NCBI GenBank assembly: GCA_029248525.1
Contig: JAQWJE010000043.1
Span: 186,001 to 250,000 of the forward strand
Reading direction: 5' to 3'
Source of the DNA: Candidatus Binatia bacterium
GTDB taxonomy: Bacteria > Desulfobacterota > Binatia > UBA12015
Length of the DNA: 64,000 nucleotides
In this document: positions 1 to 8,316 of the stretch, one piece after another
Layout of the letters: each line of letters begins with the position of its first letter
Position numbering within the stretch: the first letter of the stretch is position 1
Notes under the pieces: model-generated
The model's input: only the letters and a program-made list of their open reading frames with translations
The model's database searches: none
What the model was told of the DNA's origin: nothing
Made by a program: the position numbers and the translations under genes

Positions 1-1
1 C

Positions 2-391
2 GCCTCTCAACTCGAACGGCAGTATGGCGCCGATGTCGCTGCACGGGGAGGCACAGCTGATAAATGCCAGAAGGCAATCGGTCGAGCGTACGGCGGTCTG
101 CTGCAGCAGGCACTTAAACAGATCTCCAAATGCGAACGCCAGATCGAGAAGGACGAGGAGACCGAATGCCCCAATGCGTCGGCGCTCTCCAGCATCGAAT
201 CTGCCGCCATGCGTTCTCTGAGCCAGGTTTCTCGAGCGTGCAGCGACGAAGACATCGCAAGCCTGTCGCTTCTGGGCACCGGGAGTGACTGTGATACGGC
301 AACCAGCATCTCCGAGATGCATATCTGCCAAACCACAGCGCTGCAGGAGGAATTACAGTCTCTCAGAACACCGATCTCCGACGACTTCTGA
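2..391 (+). CDS. C-terminal fragment of a Cys-rich helical-module protein (5' end outside window)
   Basis: The frame is open from the left edge to a TGA at 389-391 and has no plausible start inside the window, so this is the last ~129 residues of a longer protein. The readable part starts ASQLERQYGADVAARGG and is largely alpha-helical, with cysteines at regular spacing: KCQKAIGRAYGGLLQQALK, then SKCERQ, ETECPN, SRACSDE, SDCDTA and HICQTT. The same arrangement (C-x3-[IL]-G-x-[AG]-Y then KC about 19 residues later) occurs at the N-terminus of the protein at 47712-51680 and the C-terminus of the one at 54600-58781. Those are exported proteins, so this one probably is too. The function of the module is not known to me. 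A strong hairpin at 479-512 lies between this gene and the convergent acyl-CoA dehydrogenase. Confidence 0.7.
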   Translation, partial: ASQLERQYGADVAARGGTADKCQKAIGRAYGGLLQQALKQISKCERQIEKDEETECPNASALSSIESAAMRSLSQVSRACSDEDIASLSLLGTGSDCDTATSISEMHICQTTALQEELQSLRTPISDDF

Positions 392-478
392 GAGAAGGAG
401 AGCAGCGCGGCTCACCTCACTTCGGCTCATCCCCCGCAGCCGAGGTGAGTGGGTCGCGTTGGTCTTCTTTTACCGAAC

Positions 479-512
479 AATGCCGCCGAGACCGTTCCGG
501 TCCGGCGGCATT
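479..512. terminator. Bidirectional hairpin between convergent genes
   Basis: AATGCCGCCG at 479-488 pairs perfectly with CGGCGGCATT at 503-512, and an inner stem GACCG/CGGTC (490-494 with 498-502) closes a TTC loop, with one bulged A. It ends 1 nt before the stop codon of the minus-strand gene that finishes at 514 and lies 88 nt after the plus-strand stop at 391. No clear T tract follows on either strand, so a role as terminator or 3' end stabiliser is inferred from position and stem strength. Confidence 0.65.
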
Positions 513-513
513 T

Positions 514-1683
514 CTACAGGAAGTGCCCCCCACGAGCCCCTTCCGCAAAGAGGTTCCCTGAAAGCATCAGATCGGCCAACAAGCGGCGCTGATGGACGGC
601 GTCGCCGTATTGACTCTCGCCCCAAAGAGCACGCCGCCTGTATAGCTGCGCATCGCATTCGTAGGTGAACCCAAAACCGCCGTGGAACTGAATTGATCGA
701 TCGGCGGCAAAGGCCAATGCCGGCCCCGTCTGTGCCTTTGCCATCCGCACCGCAATCTCGCCCTGCGCACCCTTGCCAAAAGTATGCGCCGCGGCATAGA
801 CGTGCGACCTTGCCTGCTCCATCCGGACATGGGCCTCCACCGTAGGATGCTTCAACCCCTGATAGGAGCCAATCAAACGTCCGAATTGCTTTCGGGTCGT
901 CAAATAGGAAACCGTGTAGGCGACACAGCTCGCTCCGGCGCCACACATATCGGCCGCGGACAGCAGACCGCCTGCCAACTCGACCTCACGCAAGGCGTCC
1001 AGCGTCGCTACCGAATCCAGCAGCGCCGATCCGGGCACCTCCAATCCGTCGAGGCAAAGCCGAAAGGACCGCCGCGTTTCATCAATGACTTTTTCGCGCA
1101 CAGGACCTGCCTGCCGGATTTGATCCGCGTCGAGCAAAACAAGCGCGACAGATCCCTCCAGAGACACCGAAGCGATCAACCAATTTGCTACCGGCGCATC
1201 CAGAACCAGGCATTTCGTGCCCGAGAGTCGCAAAGAGTCGCCGTGACGCTCGGCCCTGCACGAGATCTGTGCCAAATCGAAATCGCCTGCCGGTTCGGCC
1301 AACGCCACGGTCGCAGGCGCGCCGCCTGCGAGAGCCGGTAGAAGCGACTGCTTTTGCGCTTCCGTTCCCGCGCCCAGCAGCAACTGCCCGGCCAGCGTTG
1401 TGGGCACAAAGGGACCGGACATCAAACGACGCCCCATCTGCTCCACCAAAGGGACCACTTCGGCCAGATCAAGTCCCGCGCCGCCGTAGGCTTCCGGGAT
1501 CGCGACCCCCAACCAACCCAGATCGCCCATCTCGGCAAACACTTCGAGGTCGTAGCCGATCTCGTCCTCCAATAATCCGCGCACCTTCGCGATCGGAGAC
1601 TTGTCCTCGCAGAACCTTGTCGCCGACTCGAGAAGGTCGGCTTGCTCGTCGCTGCATCCAATGGGGCCGTGTCGTTCACGCAT
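514..1683 (-). CDS. Acyl-CoA dehydrogenase family protein (second subunit of a pair)
   Basis: Predicted flavoprotein of 389 residues that dehydrogenates an acyl-CoA at the alpha-beta position. The N-terminal helical domain (DEQADLLESATRF), middle beta domain and C-terminal helical domain are visible. The C-terminal motif QFHGGFGFTYECDAQLYRRR is typical of the FAD/CoA site. ATG at 1683 is chosen because it follows a GAGGAG ribosome site and lies 10 nt after the stop of the upstream acyl-CoA dehydrogenase; a longer GTG form from 1773 would overlap that gene deeply. Two dissimilar ACADs in direct tandem resemble the alpha/beta heterotetrameric ACADs of FadE28-FadE29 type. This copy resembles the shorter, more divergent partner. 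The substrate cannot be read from the sequence. Confidence 0.9.
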   Translation of the reverse strand: MRERHGPIGCSDEQADLLESATRFCEDKSPIAKVRGLLEDEIGYDLEVFAEMGDLGWLGVAIPEAYGGAGLDLAEVVPLVEQMGRRLMSGPFVPTTLAGQLLLGAGTEAQKQSLLPALAGGAPATVALAEPAGDFDLAQISCRAERHGDSLRLSGTKCLVLDAPVANWLIASVSLEGSVALVLLDADQIRQAGPVREKVIDETRRSFRLCLDGLEVPGSALLDSVATLDALREVELAGGLLSAADMCGAGASCVAYTVSYLTTRKQFGRLIGSYQGLKHPTVEAHVRMEQARSHVYAAAHTFGKGAQGEIAVRMAKAQTGPALAFAADRSIQFHGGFGFTYECDAQLYRRRALWGESQYGDAVHQRRLLADLMLSGNLFAEGARGGHFL

Positions 1684-1693
1684 CACTGACTCC

Positions 1694-2929
1694 TCAATGT
1701 TTCGGTAATCCGAGCACATGCTCGGCGACGATATTGGTCTGGATCTGACTGGTCCCGCCGCCGATCGTGGCACTGAAGGAATTCAGGTAGGCTCGCTGCC
1801 AGAGGCCTCGATCCAAACCTTCCGGCGAACCAATTCCGTAGGCCCCCGCCTGCCCCTGCAAGGAAATCGCAAACTCGTTGAGACGGCGGTCCAATTCGGT
1901 CGTCATCAACTTTCCGGCCAAGGGCAGCGACATCGGACGCTCAGCTACCAGAGGCGGTATCACGGCACGGCGCGCACAGAGCACGGTGGATTGGTGCTCG
2001 ATCATCAGCTCGACGAGCTTGTCGCGGATCGCGGGATCTTCGATAGCCGGCTTGCCATTGCGCTGCGCCCGTCTGGCCAGATCAATTGCCTCGGTGCGAT
2101 CCGGCGCGACAAAGGCAAGCCCACCGGCCTGACCGCCACGGGCATTTCGTTCGTACTCGAGCGTGCGCATCGCGACTGTCCAGCCCTGCCCCTCCTCTCC
2201 CATCAGCGATTCGCCAGGAATCCGCGCATCCGTGAAAAACGTCTCTGTAAATCCGTATTCACCGGTCAATTTGCGGATGGGGCGTGTTTCGATCCCCGGG
2301 ACGTTCATCGGTGCGAGGTAAAAAGACAAGCCGGCATATTTGTTGTGCGCGTCCGGAATGCTGCGAGCGAGCAGGATCATATACTTGGCGTAGGAGCCGT
2401 GGGTCGTCCAGATCTTCTGACCATTGATCACCCAATCATCGCCGTCACGAACGGCACGCGTCTGTGCGTTACCGAGATCGCTGCCGTGGTCCGGCTCGCT
2501 GAAACCTTGGCACCAGATATCGTCTGCCGAGAGGATCCCCTTGATATAACGCTGGCGCTGTTCGTGGGTTCCCATATCGAGAATCAATGGCCCCGCCCAG
2601 TTCAGACCGATCGTGTTGAGCATGATCGGACTTTGATGCCGGCGCATCTCGTCGGTAGCGATCTCCTGGAAGCGTTGATTCAATCCGCGACCACCGTACT
2701 CCTCCGGCCACGCTGCCCCCAAATAACCGGCCTCGTAGACTTTCCGTTGCCACTCGCAAAGGAATTGGAACTGCTCGTCCGTTCCGACCTCCATAAAGGT
2801 GAGCGGCATTACAAAATCGGGAGGAGAAGGGACGTTTTCGGCGAACCACGCCGAAGCGCCCGCACGAAATTCTTCTAGTTCCTGCTTCGATGGTTTCGAC
2901 ACGAATTTTTCATAACCCGAAAGCGGCAA
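1694..2929 (-). CDS. Acyl-CoA dehydrogenase family protein (first subunit of a pair)
   Basis: Predicted FAD-dependent acyl-CoA dehydrogenase of 411 residues. Family landmarks include WPEEYGGRG near the N-terminus, the flavin-contacting segment WCQGFSEPDHGSDLGN, INGQKIWTTHG and the C-terminal GGTSQIQTNIVAEHVLGLP. GFSEPDHGSD and the length match the larger subunit of heteromeric ACADs (FadE29/FadE17-like). I place the start at TTG 2929 because GGAGGT lies 6 nt upstream; the longer TTG frame from 3010 would overlap the sulfatase gene by 29 nt. No ATG exists in the N-terminal part. It sits 52 nt downstream of the sulfatase-like gene and 10 nt upstream of the second ACAD, so the three are probably one operon. 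Confidence 0.88.
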   Translation of the reverse strand: MPLSGYEKFVSKPSKQELEEFRAGASAWFAENVPSPPDFVMPLTFMEVGTDEQFQFLCEWQRKVYEAGYLGAAWPEEYGGRGLNQRFQEIATDEMRRHQSPIMLNTIGLNWAGPLILDMGTHEQRQRYIKGILSADDIWCQGFSEPDHGSDLGNAQTRAVRDGDDWVINGQKIWTTHGSYAKYMILLARSIPDAHNKYAGLSFYLAPMNVPGIETRPIRKLTGEYGFTETFFTDARIPGESLMGEEGQGWTVAMRTLEYERNARGGQAGGLAFVAPDRTEAIDLARRAQRNGKPAIEDPAIRDKLVELMIEHQSTVLCARRAVIPPLVAERPMSLPLAGKLMTTELDRRLNEFAISLQGQAGAYGIGSPEGLDRGLWQRAYLNSFSATIGGGTSQIQTNIVAEHVLGLPKH

Positions 2930-2981
2930 ATTAGCACCTCCGAACCAGTCCTCGGCAGCCGTCGATTCCGGATGGCCGATC

Positions 2982-4361
2982 TCAGCGCTCGATATAGCCC
3001 AGAGCCTCAAGCTGTTCCCGCAAAGGATCCGAAAGAGTCATCGATGGCGCAACTATCGCGCCATCCTTCTTCCACTCGTTCCATTCAGCTTCCTGCTGAA
3101 TCAACTCGGCCAGGACGGCTATGACTTCGGGGGCCTTCCCGGTTTCCCTCTCTCGCTCCCCAAGTTCAGGGCGCACATTATAAAGCTCGTAGTAGTCCTC
3201 ATTATGGCGAATCAGCTTGCCCTGGTTCATTCGGACTCCCACGCGACCACCACCATAATTCTCCGGGAAGGCCACTAAATCGGGAATGGAACCCGCCAGA
3301 AAGTCGCCGCGCAGCCAGGGACTGAGATCCTTCTCCCGCACAGGCGCCTCCGGCGGCATCCCGAGACGCGAAGACTCGATACCGGCCAGTCCAAGAATCG
3401 TGGGCGCGATGTCCATCAATCGAACCTGCTCTTCCAGAACCAATCCGGCATCAATCGCCGGTGGATAGCGGACGATCAGGGGAACCTGAATCGCTTCATC
3501 GAAAATATGCATCAGGTGCCCGATCTTGCCATGCTCGAAGAACTCTTCCCCGTGGTCTGCGGTCAGAACAACAATCGTATTGTCCCAGAGGCCCCAAGCC
3601 CGCAGTTTTTCAAAAAGAACACCGAGTTCACGATCCGAGAAGCGAATCTCCCCATCGTAAAGCGCGACAACGTGTTCCAAGTCACGCTCGGACATCGACG
3701 ACTTCAGGAATCCGATATTGCGCCCATCAACCTCACCCTCATAGGACGGGTCAAAAAGCGTATCGAAAGGCGGTGGTGGTGCAAAATCGTAGTGGACATC
3801 CCAAATATGCAAAAAAGCAAAAAATGGTTTGGGCTGTTCCGCTTCGCGCTCCCCTGCCAGCCAGCTGCTCAAGTTGGCAACCAGCTGGGGAGAGGTCGTC
3901 CCCCGATGCGATGCTCGACCGTCGGCGACCAGCGATTCATCGTAAAGATCGAAGCCGCGATCATAGCCGTAATCTCGCCGCAAATAGGGGCCTGCGACAA
4001 AACCCGCCGTTGCGTAGCCCTGACCTCGGAGAACCTCGGCCAGCGTCGGGATTTCGTCCGCCAATCGGCGGTCGGTATTATTGACGCCATGTGCGGCCGG
4101 GTGCCGACCGGTCAGCATGGTGATGTGCGAGGGGAGAGTCCAGGGTGCAGGCGCGATCGCGGTGACAAACCGAGCACCCTCACTCGCCAACGCATCGATA
4201 TTCGGGCTTGTATTCCTCGCATAGCCGTAGCTGCCCAGATGATCTGCTCTCAAGCTGTCAATCGAGATCAGAAGGATATTGGGCCGCGGCGAACTGTCCT
4301 GAGTACAAGCTGTACCGAGCATCGCCCCACAGGCAATCAGGATCGCAGAGAGATAGCGCAC
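2982..4361 (-). CDS. Sulfatase-superfamily lipoprotein with Thr at the nucleophile position
   Basis: 459 residues, GTG start. A lipobox LGTAC (Cys19) follows a short hydrophobic stretch, so it is probably membrane anchored outside the cytoplasm. The alkaline-phosphatase/sulfatase fold is shown by NILLISIDSLRADHLGSYGY (metal Asp), TLPSHITMLTGRHP in the active-site position, and VLTADHGEEFFEHGKIGH (metal DHG). In true sulfatases the active-site motif is C/S-x-P-S-R with a formylglycine; here it reads T-L-P-S-H, so Cys/Ser becomes Thr75 and Arg becomes His. Thr is the nucleophile in related phosphotransferases and phosphodiesterases of the superfamily, so a phosphate ester substrate is at least as likely as a sulfate ester. 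First gene of a probable operon with two acyl-CoA dehydrogenases. Confidence 0.88.
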   Translation of the reverse strand: MRYLSAILIACGAMLGTACTQDSSPRPNILLISIDSLRADHLGSYGYARNTSPNIDALASEGARFVTAIAPAPWTLPSHITMLTGRHPAAHGVNNTDRRLADEIPTLAEVLRGQGYATAGFVAGPYLRRDYGYDRGFDLYDESLVADGRASHRGTTSPQLVANLSSWLAGEREAEQPKPFFAFLHIWDVHYDFAPPPPFDTLFDPSYEGEVDGRNIGFLKSSMSERDLEHVVALYDGEIRFSDRELGVLFEKLRAWGLWDNTIVVLTADHGEEFFEHGKIGHLMHIFDEAIQVPLIVRYPPAIDAGLVLEEQVRLMDIAPTILGLAGIESSRLGMPPEAPVREKDLSPWLRGDFLAGSIPDLVAFPENYGGGRVGVRMNQGKLIRHNEDYYELYNVRPELGERERETGKAPEVIAVLAELIQQEAEWNEWKKDGAIVAPSMTLSDPLREQLEALGYIER

Positions 4362-4615
4362 CGCCTTAACTTTGCGGATCGCCGCTGTTTACGCAACGGC
4401 AGCACAACCGGAAATCAGGATCGCCGGGCACAATCGGACAGGCGCCAATCGAGCTCGCCGAAACGGAGAAGGGATTTCTCAGCCGCGGTCCGCCGAAACC
4501 ATTTGACTCAGTTGCGCCATTTGGTGCAGAACACCGCAGGCAGATGGGCCGCTCGTCCGAGGTCGTGCGGTTTCCCATCGAACCCATCACTCCATCACGA
4601 TAAGGATATCTGAGC

Positions 4616-4930
4616 ATGTCTGACGCACCCGCCCTGCTTGTGGCCAATTTCCAAATCCACGACGCTGTGAAATATCGCGAATACGAAAAAGGGTTTTTCC
4701 CGATTTTAAAAAAACATGGCGGGAGCTTCCACACCTACGACGACAACCCGGAGCATCTGGAAGGTCAGGCGCCACGCACCGGACGGATGGTCATTTTCCA
4801 ATTCCCTTCGGAGGAAGCCGCCAAGAACTGGTGGGCCGATCCGGAGTACCAAGCACTATCCGAGCACCGTCGGGCGGGCACCACAATGGAATCGCTGACC
4901 CTGGTTCACGGTCTGCCCCCGCGCGGCTGA
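4616..4930 (+). CDS. DUF1330 family protein
   Basis: 104 residues, small soluble protein of the ferredoxin-like alpha/beta-barrel type. The pattern fits DUF1330: N-terminal strand ALLVANFQIHDAVKYREYEKG, then FPILKKHGGSFHTYDD, then RMVIFQFPSEEAAKNWWADPEYQALSEHR, the last being the family hallmark (x-F-P-s-x-e-x-A-x-x-W-W-x-D-P-x-Y). Members are dimeric and mostly uncharacterised. Divergent from the sulfatase-like gene across a 254-bp gap in which I see no convincing promoter or operator. An AAGGATAT sequence precedes the ATG. Single gene, followed by a small hairpin at 4938-4962. Confidence 0.85.
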   Translation: MSDAPALLVANFQIHDAVKYREYEKGFFPILKKHGGSFHTYDDNPEHLEGQAPRTGRMVIFQFPSEEAAKNWWADPEYQALSEHRRAGTTMESLTLVHGLPPRG

Positions 4931-4937
4931 GAAGCGC

Positions 4938-4962
4938 TCCGTTCAGACAAGACGTGAACGGA
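4938..4962. terminator. Small hairpin after the DUF1330 gene
   Basis: TCCGTTCA (4938-4945) pairs with TGAACGGA (4955-4962) around a 9-nt loop, starting 7 nt after the stop codon at 4930 and between convergent genes. No T tract follows, so termination is inferred from location. Confidence 0.4.
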
Positions 4963-5075
4963 AAGCCGAGGGCAATTCTCCATCAAAACGTCTGCAGGCC
5001 GATTCTGATCGAAGCCCCGATCGCCTGACACCCCGAGACAACCAGCCAGCTGGAACGCAGCGAGACGGAATCTCC

Positions 5076-6017
5076 TCAGCGGTATTCGTTCTCGAGTCGG
5101 CTCAACCAGTAGTCGACATCGAGACGTTCGTCTTCGAGAAGATAGCGCCAGAGCCGAATACGATTCAGGATCTCCAGCCGGCCGGTGTCCAATTCGAACC
5201 AAGGCTCGAGCCGGGTGAGAATCTCATGAATCGGGTCGCGATCCGTACCGTCCCCCGTCCAGAAAATCGGGCGTTGGCGATGATGATCGGGCTCAAGATC
5301 CGAGGTATCCCAAAGTCTCCTCTGGCGCGCTGTCGGCGCGAGACGAAGCTTGAACATCAGCCGCCTCGCGTCTGACTGATTGAGTCCGGCGCCATGCCAG
5401 AGGCCATGATGAAAGAGGAAGACCGTTCCGGGCTCACAGACGACATGCCTCTGCCCCCGCAGATTCTGGTAACGACCAATGCTGCTTTCGCTGACGGTGC
5501 GGAGATGCGACCCCGGGACATAGCGAGTGCCGCCCATTTCCGGGGTGACCGCCTCGGGAAAGTAGAGAATCTGGATATCAAACGCTCGTCGGACATCGAT
5601 CGTCGAATCCTGATGCGTCGCCTGTGACACCGACCGGCGGCGACCATCCAAGGAGGTTTCCTCGGGAAACGTCATATGGAGAAATTGGTGATCGACTACC
5701 GGGTCCCTCCCCACCAGGCTGCCAATCGCGCCGCGCACTTCCGGAACCGACAGCACCTCCGCCAGAGGAGATCCCGGAGAGTAGGCTTCTGCCAGCGGGC
5801 AACCAGGAGAAACGGTCGGAATACTCCCGGATTGCAGTACCTGGCCATAATGGGTCATCCCGGCGTGGGGACCGCCGGCCTCAAAGGGCGGAAGGCTCTG
5901 CACAAAGGCCCGGTTGACCGAGGCAGGCACTGCTCGATCCAGCCGCAGGAAGCCGAGAGCCACGAAAGAAGCCATCTCTCGGGATGTCAGCAGGCGCCCA
6001 TCTTCACTCATCGACAT
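5076..6017 (-). CDS. Phytanoyl-CoA dioxygenase (PhyH) family protein
   Basis: 313 residues; predicted Fe(II)/2-oxoglutarate-dependent oxygenase. The metal triad is visible: His135 and Asp137 in ATHQDSTID, and His208 in HHGLWHGAGLNQSDARR, with Arg219 as the likely 2-oxoglutarate ligand. The segment GGTRYVPGSHLRT is the usual PhyH stretch between them. ATG at 6017 overlaps the end of the upstream small gene by 14 nt; an internal ATG at 6011 (MSEDG) is an equally possible start. It is the last gene of an operon with an N-acyl-D-amino-acid deacylase-like amidohydrolase and a small unknown protein. The substrate is unknown; family members hydroxylate acyl-CoAs, amino acids or secondary metabolites. 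Confidence 0.85.
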   Translation of the reverse strand: MSMSEDGRLLTSREMASFVALGFLRLDRAVPASVNRAFVQSLPPFEAGGPHAGMTHYGQVLQSGSIPTVSPGCPLAEAYSPGSPLAEVLSVPEVRGAIGSLVGRDPVVDHQFLHMTFPEETSLDGRRRSVSQATHQDSTIDVRRAFDIQILYFPEAVTPEMGGTRYVPGSHLRTVSESSIGRYQNLRGQRHVVCEPGTVFLFHHGLWHGAGLNQSDARRLMFKLRLAPTARQRRLWDTSDLEPDHHRQRPIFWTGDGTDRDPIHEILTRLEPWFELDTGRLEILNRIRLWRYLLEDERLDVDYWLSRLENEYR

Positions 6018-6282
6018 CCACTATCTTCTCGAAGAAAAATTCGTACTTCAGATACGAAGTCCGGAACTCGGCTCCCGGGAGCTCGGGGGAGAGCGGGCTT
6101 GCCTGAATCAGTCGCCAGCCATCGCGCAGGGCCGCCACGCCATCAGCATAAGGCGGTTCATCTCCATCTCCCGCCATCGGCGTCGTCTCTCCCGTACCGT
6201 CGTAACGAGCCCATCCCACCACCCCTGAATCCAGAGCCGATGTCTGAAGGTAGAGAACCAGCACCTTCTGGCGCCTCGGCAT
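6004..6282 (-). CDS. Small conserved-looking protein in amidohydrolase-PhyH operon
   Basis: 92 residues, beginning MPRRQKVLVLYLQTSALDSG and ending YLKYEFFFEKIVDVDE. The ATG at 6282 is separated from the upstream amidohydrolase stop (6284-6286) by 1 nt, and its own stop overlaps the start of the PhyH gene, so the three look translationally coupled. A longer in-frame form from 6408 would lie inside the amidohydrolase gene and is less likely. No signal peptide or membrane segment. I see a central VAALRDGWRLIQAS motif and an acidic C-terminus but no family I can name. The tight packing argues that it is real and works with one of its neighbours. Confidence 0.65.
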   Translation of the reverse strand: MPRRQKVLVLYLQTSALDSGVVGWARYDGTGETTPMAGDGDEPPYADGVAALRDGWRLIQASPLSPELPGAEFRTSYLKYEFFFEKIVDVDE

Positions 6283-6283
6283 A

Positions 6284-8068
6284 TCAGGCTTGAGAGCCAC
6301 GCAGAAGGCGTCCCGGACGGGCCCCCGTGTCTTCGTCGTGACGACGGGTAATCGCGCCCCCGAGAACCGTCGCCAGATAGCCGGAAACTGGCTGCAAAAG
6401 TCGGGCACCCCCGGCGGGCAAGTCCTGGTGTACCTCAGGACGGGTCACATCAAGGTTCTCGGGATCGATCACGTTCACATCGGCACGCATCCCGACCTCC
6501 AAAGTACCTCTATCATGGAGTCCGTAGAGCCGAGCGTTCCGACGTGTCTGTTTCTCGACCAGCATTTCCACCGGCAGTCGGTCTCCTCGGTTGCGGCGAT
6601 AGCCCCAATGCTTCAGCTGCGTGGTCGGCATCGTGCCATCGCAGATCAGATTGACGTGAGCGCCACCGTCGGCGAGACCGGTGATCGTCTCGGGATGCGC
6701 CAGCATTTCCCCGACAGCATCGAGATTCCCTTCCGCGTAATTGGTGCCCATCAGAGACAGGAACCACTTCCCGTCATTGGCGGTAAGGTAATCGTACATC
6801 ACCTCGAGAACGTCGCGATTCTCGCTCTCCGCTATTGCGGCGAGAGCCATATCGGGTGTCGGCTCGTAGTCATAGCCATCCGGCATCACGTAAAAAGCGC
6901 CGGCTCCAATCAGAAAACCGGCCGAGAGCATCTCCATCGCACCGGCCTGCTCTGGCATCACATCGGCATCGGTGAGAATTCGCTTCTTCATTTCTGGATC
7001 ACGCATCCGCCGCGCCCGCGCCTCGAGCGGCAACTGAGCCAATTCGTCCCGATAGGTCCGTCGGTGCATGAAGGCATGATAGCCGCAAAGACCGCTCAAA
7101 AGAGCGATCGGACGAGATGCGACCTGCGGGCGCAGGGTGGCTCCCTGCGCATTTTCCCGGGAAGCGAAGTCCAGAATCTCCCGCCACTCCTCAGGGTGAT
7201 CCGGTGTCTGTACGGTCGTGAAGGTGACGGGCAGATTCGCAGCGCGCGACATGGCTGCCAGCAATTGTAATTCGTGTTCGGTATCGAACCGCTCACCTCC
7301 GAGAAAGTCCATATCTCCAATCGAAGACGAGGTGATTGCCTCGATCACAGCCCCACCTCCGCGAGCGACGGCTTCCGCCAGAGCGACCAATTCATGTTCG
7401 GAGGCATAGGTTCCCGGAATCGCCTCACCATCGATATTACGATGAAAGATCGTGCGCGAAGTCGAGAACCCGAGCGCACCATCGCGGGCGGCTTGCTCGG
7501 CCAGGCGACTCATTTCGATGATATCATCTGCGGTCGCATCCTCGTGGCGAAGGGCTCGATCGCGCATCACCTGGAGTCGAAGAGCGCTATGCGGCAATTG
7601 CGCTCCAAAATCGACGGCATAGGGCCTGTCCTGCAGGTAGTCGAGATACTCGCTGAAACTCTCCCAGGCGCCCCAGGGAACACCCTCGGCCAATGCCGCG
7701 CCCGGGATATCCTCGACCCCTTCCATCACCTCGATCAGAGTCTTTTCCTCGCCGCGCGGACATGGTGCGAATCCCACGCCGCAATTGCCCATCATCAGAG
7801 TCGTTGAGCCGTTGCTGAAAGCTGGATCAAGCTTGTCATCCCACGCGACTTGCCCGTCGTAATGCGTGTGCACATCCACCCACCCGGGCGCGACCAACGC
7901 TCCATCGGCATCGATCGATTCGGCGCCGAGAGCATCGATCTTCCCACCGATGGCGGCAATTTTACCATCGGCGATCGCCAGATCACCCCGATAACCGGGG
8001 GCACCTGTTCCATCGACCAATAGACCGCCACGGATCACCAGATCATAACCTGAACTTGCCTTGGACAT
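6284..8068 (-). CDS. N-acyl-D-amino-acid deacylase-like amidohydrolase (AmidoH_3)
   Basis: 594 residues; metal-dependent hydrolase of the D-aminoacylase/urease superfamily. Key stretches: N-terminal composite beta strand DLVIRGGLLVDGTG, metal ligands GWVDVHTHYDGQVAWD, the Cys-containing MGNCGVGFAPC typical of D-aminoacylases, GFSTSRTIFHRNIDGEAIPG, and the C-terminal catalytic Asp in GLADGGAHVN. ATG at 8068 is preceded by AGAGG at good spacing. First gene of an operon with a small unknown protein and a PhyH oxygenase. A paralogue lies nearby at 9124-10803 on the other strand. Exact substrate (N-acyl-D-amino acid, D-hydantoin-like or another amide) cannot be decided from sequence. Confidence 0.88.
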   Translation of the reverse strand: MSKASSGYDLVIRGGLLVDGTGAPGYRGDLAIADGKIAAIGGKIDALGAESIDADGALVAPGWVDVHTHYDGQVAWDDKLDPAFSNGSTTLMMGNCGVGFAPCPRGEEKTLIEVMEGVEDIPGAALAEGVPWGAWESFSEYLDYLQDRPYAVDFGAQLPHSALRLQVMRDRALRHEDATADDIIEMSRLAEQAARDGALGFSTSRTIFHRNIDGEAIPGTYASEHELVALAEAVARGGGAVIEAITSSSIGDMDFLGGERFDTEHELQLLAAMSRAANLPVTFTTVQTPDHPEEWREILDFASRENAQGATLRPQVASRPIALLSGLCGYHAFMHRRTYRDELAQLPLEARARRMRDPEMKKRILTDADVMPEQAGAMEMLSAGFLIGAGAFYVMPDGYDYEPTPDMALAAIAESENRDVLEVMYDYLTANDGKWFLSLMGTNYAEGNLDAVGEMLAHPETITGLADGGAHVNLICDGTMPTTQLKHWGYRRNRGDRLPVEMLVEKQTRRNARLYGLHDRGTLEVGMRADVNVIDPENLDVTRPEVHQDLPAGGARLLQPVSGYLATVLGGAITRRHDEDTGARPGRLLRGSQA

Positions 8069-8316
8069 TGCCGAACCTCTCTTGAAAAAGAAAAACGAGT
8101 TGATGCTGGACCAACGATCTCCTCGTCAGGATACCCTTATTTGCCTCGGAGTCACGGATGCCGTCAAGCCGAACTGTCCGCACGAGGATCCCAGAGATCG
8201 ATCGCACTCCCGCCTTCGCGGAAGAATCCGTCAGTCCCCACAGGGAAAAATCCGGCACCGGAACGTCCCCGAACTATTGGCTGTGCGGGGCCCGCACGCT
8301 TTGATAGGGTTTGGCG

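Noticed and set aside
1718-2878. 386-codon plus-strand frame
   Set aside because: Antisense to the first acyl-CoA dehydrogenase gene; no recognisable domain.
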